Source of the DNA: Saccharomonospora azurea NA-128
GTDB taxonomy: Bacteria; Actinomycetota; Actinomycetes; Mycobacteriales; Pseudonocardiaceae
Direction: 5' to 3'
DNA length: 51,367 nt
NCBI RefSeq assembly: GCF_000231055.2
Contig: NZ_CM001466.1
Span: forward strand, 1,052,297-1,103,663
Shown: piece after piece, positions 47,807-51,367 of the stretch
Position numbering within the stretch: the first letter of the stretch is position 1
Layout of the letters: every line of letters starts with the position of its first letter
Made by a program: the position numbers and the translations under genes
Notes under the pieces: model-generated
Seen by the model: the letters and a program-made list of their open reading frames with translations, nothing else
Told to the model about the DNA's origin: nothing
The model's database searches: none

Positions 47807-49876
47807 TCACTGCGGCTTCGACGCCGTGTCCTCCCAGCCCAGCTGCGCGAGCATCTTCTCCTGGAGGATGGGCGACAGCGTGTTCAGGTACGTCTCCGTG
47901 ACGTGGTTGTCGTCCATGTAGACCAACACGTTCCCCATCACCGGCGGACACTGTGTGGCGGTGCAGTAGTAGTCACTGAGGTCGACGAACGACGTGCTCG
48001 ACGGCGCGGGCATCGACTCGTAGGGCGGCACGGCGTGGTACATCTCCGCGCGCGGGTGGCCGCACTTCTCGGAGGTCAGGCCATGAATCTGGGCACACCC
48101 CGACGGCTCGAAGTCGAAACGCGGATTGTCCCGGATCGCTACCACCGGGATGCCTGCCTCGTGCAGGCGCTGCCACTGCCGGACGTAGCCCTCGGGAGTG
48201 CGCTCGGCCAAGCCAACACGCACGTCCCGAGTCGCCATGGTCACCACGGCGTCCGGCTGCATGTCGATGATCTTCGGCAGCACGACGCGGTTCCAGTCGA
48301 CACAGCTCTGGTTGTTCGGGAGCACCTCGGTGGCGGTGAGCGGGCAGCCCGGCTTGTTCAACACGACCAACTCCCAGTCCAACCGCTCCGAGATCGGCCG
48401 CAGTGCTGCCATGAGTTGCAGGATGTGCGAGTCGCCGACCACCGCGAGACGGCGTTTGGGCTCCGCGCCGTTCAACGGCTTCACCGTACACGTTCGGACC
48501 TCAACGCCCTGTTCCGTAGCCCTCGTGCACTCGCCGCGCTTCCAACTGATCCACTCGTAAGGCAACGCCGCGAATGGTGGTACGACGTCGTTGGTGGAGT
48601 CGTACACCGGCTGGCCCGTCACCAACGCCTGGGCCCCCGGATACTGGGGGTCATCCGCGCGGAAATCGAACTCGGCCCGATCGAGAGTCACGTTCTGCCA
48701 CACCACCGCGACAGCGATCACCGGCACGAGCACGACCACCGCGAACCGGTAAGCCCCCCACCGGTTGTTCACCCCGATCCTGGAATCCCGAACCGGGTTC
48801 TCGACCAGGTGATAGGTCAGCACGGCCAGAACGACCGACAGGCCGATCACACCCGCACCACCGACCAGACCGACCTCCGTGCGACCCCGCACGAGCAGGT
48901 AGAACAACAGCACCGGCCAGTGCCACAAATACAGCGAATAGCTGATGTTACCCAGGTAGATCAACGGCCGAGACGACAAGAACCGGTCCGCACCGACCCG
49001 ACTACCCGTCGCACCGGCCAGCAACACCAACGCCGCCGACACCATCGGCCACAACGCCACATAACCCGGAAACATCGTGCCGACCTGCAACACAAGACCA
49101 CACGACGCCAGCCCGAGCACCCCGAGCCAACCCGCCACAAGCGCCAACCAGCGCGGCAAAACAATGCGATCGATCGTCAGAGCGAGAATCCCACCCAACG
49201 CGAACTGCCACACCCGCGTACCCGAGTGGAAATACGCCAGCGGCTGATTCACGGCCGTAAGCCACACCGAGAACGCCAGCGACCCCGCGAACAACACACC
49301 GAGCACCACCAGCAGCGTGGTCCGCATGTTCCAGCCCAGCCACCGCACGACCAGCAACAACACACCGATCAGCAACGGCCACACCACATAGAACTGGCCC
49401 TGGATCGACAACGACCAGAAATGCTGCATCAAACTGGCCGAACTATTCTGCGCGAAATAATCGGCCGAATCAGCAGCCAACTGCCAATTCTCGTAGAACA
49501 AAGCCGAAGCGACGATCTCCTTACCCGCCTGCAACCACCGATGCTCCGGCAACCACAACAGCGACACCGCCATCGTCACCACAAGCACCGTCAACGCCGC
49601 AGGCAAAAGCCGCTTGAACATCCGGCCCCAAAACGACCGGAACTCAATACGGCCCCGCACACTCGCCCGGAAGAGCTGCCCGGTGATGAGGAAGCCCGAC
49701 ACGAACAGGAAGACGTCCACGCCACCCGAGATGCGGTCCAACCACACGTGGTAAACGACCACCAACGCGGCAGCGAGAGCGCGAAGTCCCTGCAGTTCGG
49801 GGCGGAACTTACGTGCTCGTCGCGGCGCCGGAGTGGACGCGTTCTCCTCCCGCAAAGGTTCCCGCAACGTGGTCAT
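47807..49876 (-). CDS. AT3-SGNH membrane acyltransferase (OafA/YrhL-like)
   Basis: A 689-residue fusion. The N-terminal acyltransferase-3 domain has about ten membrane helices (ELQGLRALAAALVVVYHVWL, then SGGVDVFLFVSGFLITGQLF, RRLLPA-type motif as FKRLLPAALTVL). The C-terminal SGNH domain has the Ser motif VVGDSH and the Asp-His pair in MDDNHVTETY. Such proteins move acetyl or other acyl groups through the membrane and onto cell-wall or capsule polysaccharide. The ATG at M-T-T-L-R was chosen; GGGAGGG is about ten bases away. A close second copy lies upstream. Confidence 0.93.
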   Translation of the reverse strand: MTTLREPLREENASTPAPRRARKFRPELQGLRALAAALVVVYHVWLDRISGGVDVFLFVSGFLITGQLFRASVRGRIEFRSFWGRMFKRLLPAALTVLVVTMAVSLLWLPEHRWLQAGKEIVASALFYENWQLAADSADYFAQNSSASLMQHFWSLSIQGQFYVVWPLLIGVLLLVVRWLGWNMRTTLLVVLGVLFAGSLAFSVWLTAVNQPLAYFHSGTRVWQFALGGILALTIDRIVLPRWLALVAGWLGVLGLASCGLVLQVGTMFPGYVALWPMVSAALVLLAGATGSRVGADRFLSSRPLIYLGNISYSLYLWHWPVLLFYLLVRGRTEVGLVGGAGVIGLSVVLAVLTYHLVENPVRDSRIGVNNRWGAYRFAVVVLVPVIAVAVVWQNVTLDRAEFDFRADDPQYPGAQALVTGQPVYDSTNDVVPPFAALPYEWISWKRGECTRATEQGVEVRTCTVKPLNGAEPKRRLAVVGDSHILQLMAALRPISERLDWELVVLNKPGCPLTATEVLPNNQSCVDWNRVVLPKIIDMQPDAVVTMATRDVRVGLAERTPEGYVRQWQRLHEAGIPVVAIRDNPRFDFEPSGCAQIHGLTSEKCGHPRAEMYHAVPPYESMPAPSSTSFVDLSDYYCTATQCPPVMGNVLVYMDDNHVTETYLNTLSPILQEKMLAQLGWEDTASKPQ

Positions 49877-50055
49877 CGCCGGAAGGCCCTCCCGTTTACA
49901 GGTACGAATCCCCGGACGTGCCGAGGAGGTTGACGGACAGCACTCGGTCGGTCTGGACTGTCGTGCACCGGTCGGACCGCCGCTGCGACGAACGCCCTCT
50001 TCCCCATCGACCGCGGTCAGGCATGCCACCAGGCATCATGCTCATCAGTTCGCGG

Positions 50056-51367
50056 TCACTTCGGTGCCGCGGCGACCGTGGCCTCCCACCCAAGGGCGCT
50101 CAGCATCTTCTCCTGCAGAATCGCTGCCATCGTCTGCATGTACGTCTCCGTAACGTGGTTGTCGTCCGCGTACACGAGCACGTTGCCGATCACCGGCGGA
50201 CACTGTGTGGCGGTACAGAAGGCGTCGCTGAGGTCGACGAACTCGGTGTTCGGCGGAGTCGGCTCAGTCTCGTAGGGCGGCACCGCCAGATACATGTCGT
50301 CCCGTGGACGTGCACACTCCTCGGCCGTGAAGCCTTTGAGCTGCACGCACTCCGACGGTTCGAAGTCGAAACGCGGGTTGTCACGTACAGCGAGCACGGG
50401 CACACCGGCGTCGTGGAGGCGCTGCCACTGCTTCACATAGCCGTCCGGCAGCCATTCCTTCAGCCCTACTCGCACGTCGCGGGTTGCCATCGTGATCAGA
50501 ACATCGGGCTGAAGCTCGATGATCTTGGGAAGAGTCTCCCGATTCCATTCAGCGCATTCCTCGCTGATCGGATCCGTCTCAGTCGCGGTGAAGGGACAAC
50601 CCGGCCGGTAAAAAACGCTGAGCTCCCAGTTGTTCTTCTTCGCGATCGGGATGAGCGCGGAGTTGAGCTGCCACGTGTGCGAGTCACCCGCCACCGCGAT
50701 CCGGCGCTCCGGCTCGACGCCTTCGGGAGGTGACATTCTGCACTCGCGCACGTTGACGTCGTCATCGACCGGGACTCGGACACACTCACCCGGCTGCCAC
50801 GTGGTCCAGTCGCGGGACACTGCCGCGAATGGTGGTACGACGTCGTTGGTGGAGTCGTAGACCGGCTGGCCCGTCATCAACGCCTGAGCCCCCGGATACC
50901 GGGAATCATCGGCTCGGAACTCGAACTCGGCCCGATCCAGAGTCACGTTCTGCCACACCACCGCGACCGCGACCACCGGCACCAACACGACCGCCGCGAA
51001 CCGATAAGCCCCCCACCGGTTGTTCACCCCGATCCTGGAATCCCGGACCGGGTTCTCAACCAGGTGGTAAGTCAACACGGCCAGAACGACCGACAGGCCG
51101 ATCACACCCGCACCACCGACCAGACCGACCTCCGTGCGACCCCGCACGAGCAGGTAGAACAACAGCACCGGCCAGTGCCACAAATACAGCGAATAGCTGA
51201 TGTTACCCAGGTAGATCAACGGCCGAGACGACAAGAACCGGTCCGCACCGACCCGACTACCCGTCGCACCGGCCAGCAACACCAACGCCGCCGACACCAT
51301 CGGCCACAACGCCACATAACCCGGAACATCGTGCCGACCTGCAACACAAGACCACACGACGCCAGCC
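50056..51367 (-). CDS. second AT3-SGNH acyltransferase, partial at window edge, apparent frameshift
   Basis: The SGNH half and last membrane helices are intact: TYHLVENPVRDSRIG, AVAGDSHTWQL (Ser motif) and ADDNHVTETY (catalytic pair). The rest runs off the right edge. Compared with the neighbouring copy, CCGGAAACATC at about 49078 is CCGGAACATC at about 51324. The missing A shifts the frame, so the upstream part of the protein is read in a different frame from the part shown. The change may be real (then a pseudogene) or an assembly error near a repeat. SGNH sequences of the two copies differ clearly, so acceptor specificity may differ. Confidence 0.8.
   Translation of the reverse strand, partial: AGVVWSCVAGRHDVPGYVALWPMVSAALVLLAGATGSRVGADRFLSSRPLIYLGNISYSLYLWHWPVLLFYLLVRGRTEVGLVGGAGVIGLSVVLAVLTYHLVENPVRDSRIGVNNRWGAYRFAAVVLVPVVAVAVVWQNVTLDRAEFEFRADDSRYPGAQALMTGQPVYDSTNDVVPPFAAVSRDWTTWQPGECVRVPVDDDVNVRECRMSPPEGVEPERRIAVAGDSHTWQLNSALIPIAKKNNWELSVFYRPGCPFTATETDPISEECAEWNRETLPKIIELQPDVLITMATRDVRVGLKEWLPDGYVKQWQRLHDAGVPVLAVRDNPRFDFEPSECVQLKGFTAEECARPRDDMYLAVPPYETEPTPPNTEFVDLSDAFCTATQCPPVIGNVLVYADDNHVTETYMQTMAAILQEKMLSALGWEATVAAAPK

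Overview
The window is high-GC DNA with dense, often overlapping genes, frequent GTG/TTG starts and candidate leaderless promoters (a TANNNT box 6-9 bases before the start codon). Gene content (hopanoid operon, actinobacterial two-domain laccase, single-chain acyl-CoA carboxylase, mycothiol-type DinB, BCCT/BetB osmolyte genes) points to an actinomycete, most likely Pseudonocardiaceae (Saccharomonospora- or Amycolatopsis-like). The assignment rests on gene content and style, not on a marker gene. No rRNA, tRNA, CRISPR array or transposase was recognised.

Layout. (1) 1-6.5 kb, minus strand: a tightly coupled hopanoid operon hpnC-hpnD-hpnE-polyprenyl synthase-shc-hpnG, which takes farnesyl diphosphate to squalene and hopene; hpnG runs off the left edge. 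(2) 6.5-13.6 kb: a broken alcohol dehydrogenase, a universal stress protein, a ROK regulator divergent from a TSUP exporter, two alpha/beta-hydrolase-fold proteins, a DinB protein and a TetR regulator. (3) 13.65-19.2 kb: a 1,833-residue single-chain biotin-dependent carboxylase, followed by an MFS exporter, a PRC-barrel/DUF2382 stress protein and RtcB RNA ligase. (4) 23.4-30.3 kb, minus strand: the most striking locus, an apparent operon for three secreted redox proteins. These are a two-domain laccase, a giant ThuA/discoidin/PQQ-dehydrogenase-like/PKD/DUF1080 protein, and a cupredoxin with three Ig-like repeats. The last two share an apparently unnamed Cys-containing C-terminal module. The operon ends at a perfect 19-bp inverted repeat.

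(5) 30.4-38.6 kb: a 21-bp-period repeat element, then small stress and regulatory genes (DUF1059 fusion, LuxR regulator, SAM methyltransferase, PhnB-like VOC protein, MEDS-STAS protein, LapA, GAF histidine kinase with a degenerate ATP site, DUF1876, cupin, PASTA lipoprotein candidate). (6) 38.7-45.5 kb: osmolyte and amino-acid genes betB/betT (divergent) and pucR/dadA-like (divergent). (7) 45.7-47.7 kb: a small unknown protein, a truncated metallo-beta-lactamase-fold remnant lying against a second copy of the repeat element, a quinone oxidoreductase and a GlsB-type membrane protein. (8) 47.8 kb to the end: two AT3-SGNH surface-polymer acyltransferases in tandem. The second is cut by the window edge, carries an apparent one-base frameshift, and is identical to the first over about 275 bases.

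The main story is cell-envelope and extracellular chemistry: hopanoids, acyl-CoA supply, secreted copper/PQQ-type redox proteins, O-acylation of envelope polymers and osmotic protection. Two dispersed copies of a repeat that looks like a multi-hairpin 3' element add a non-coding puzzle.
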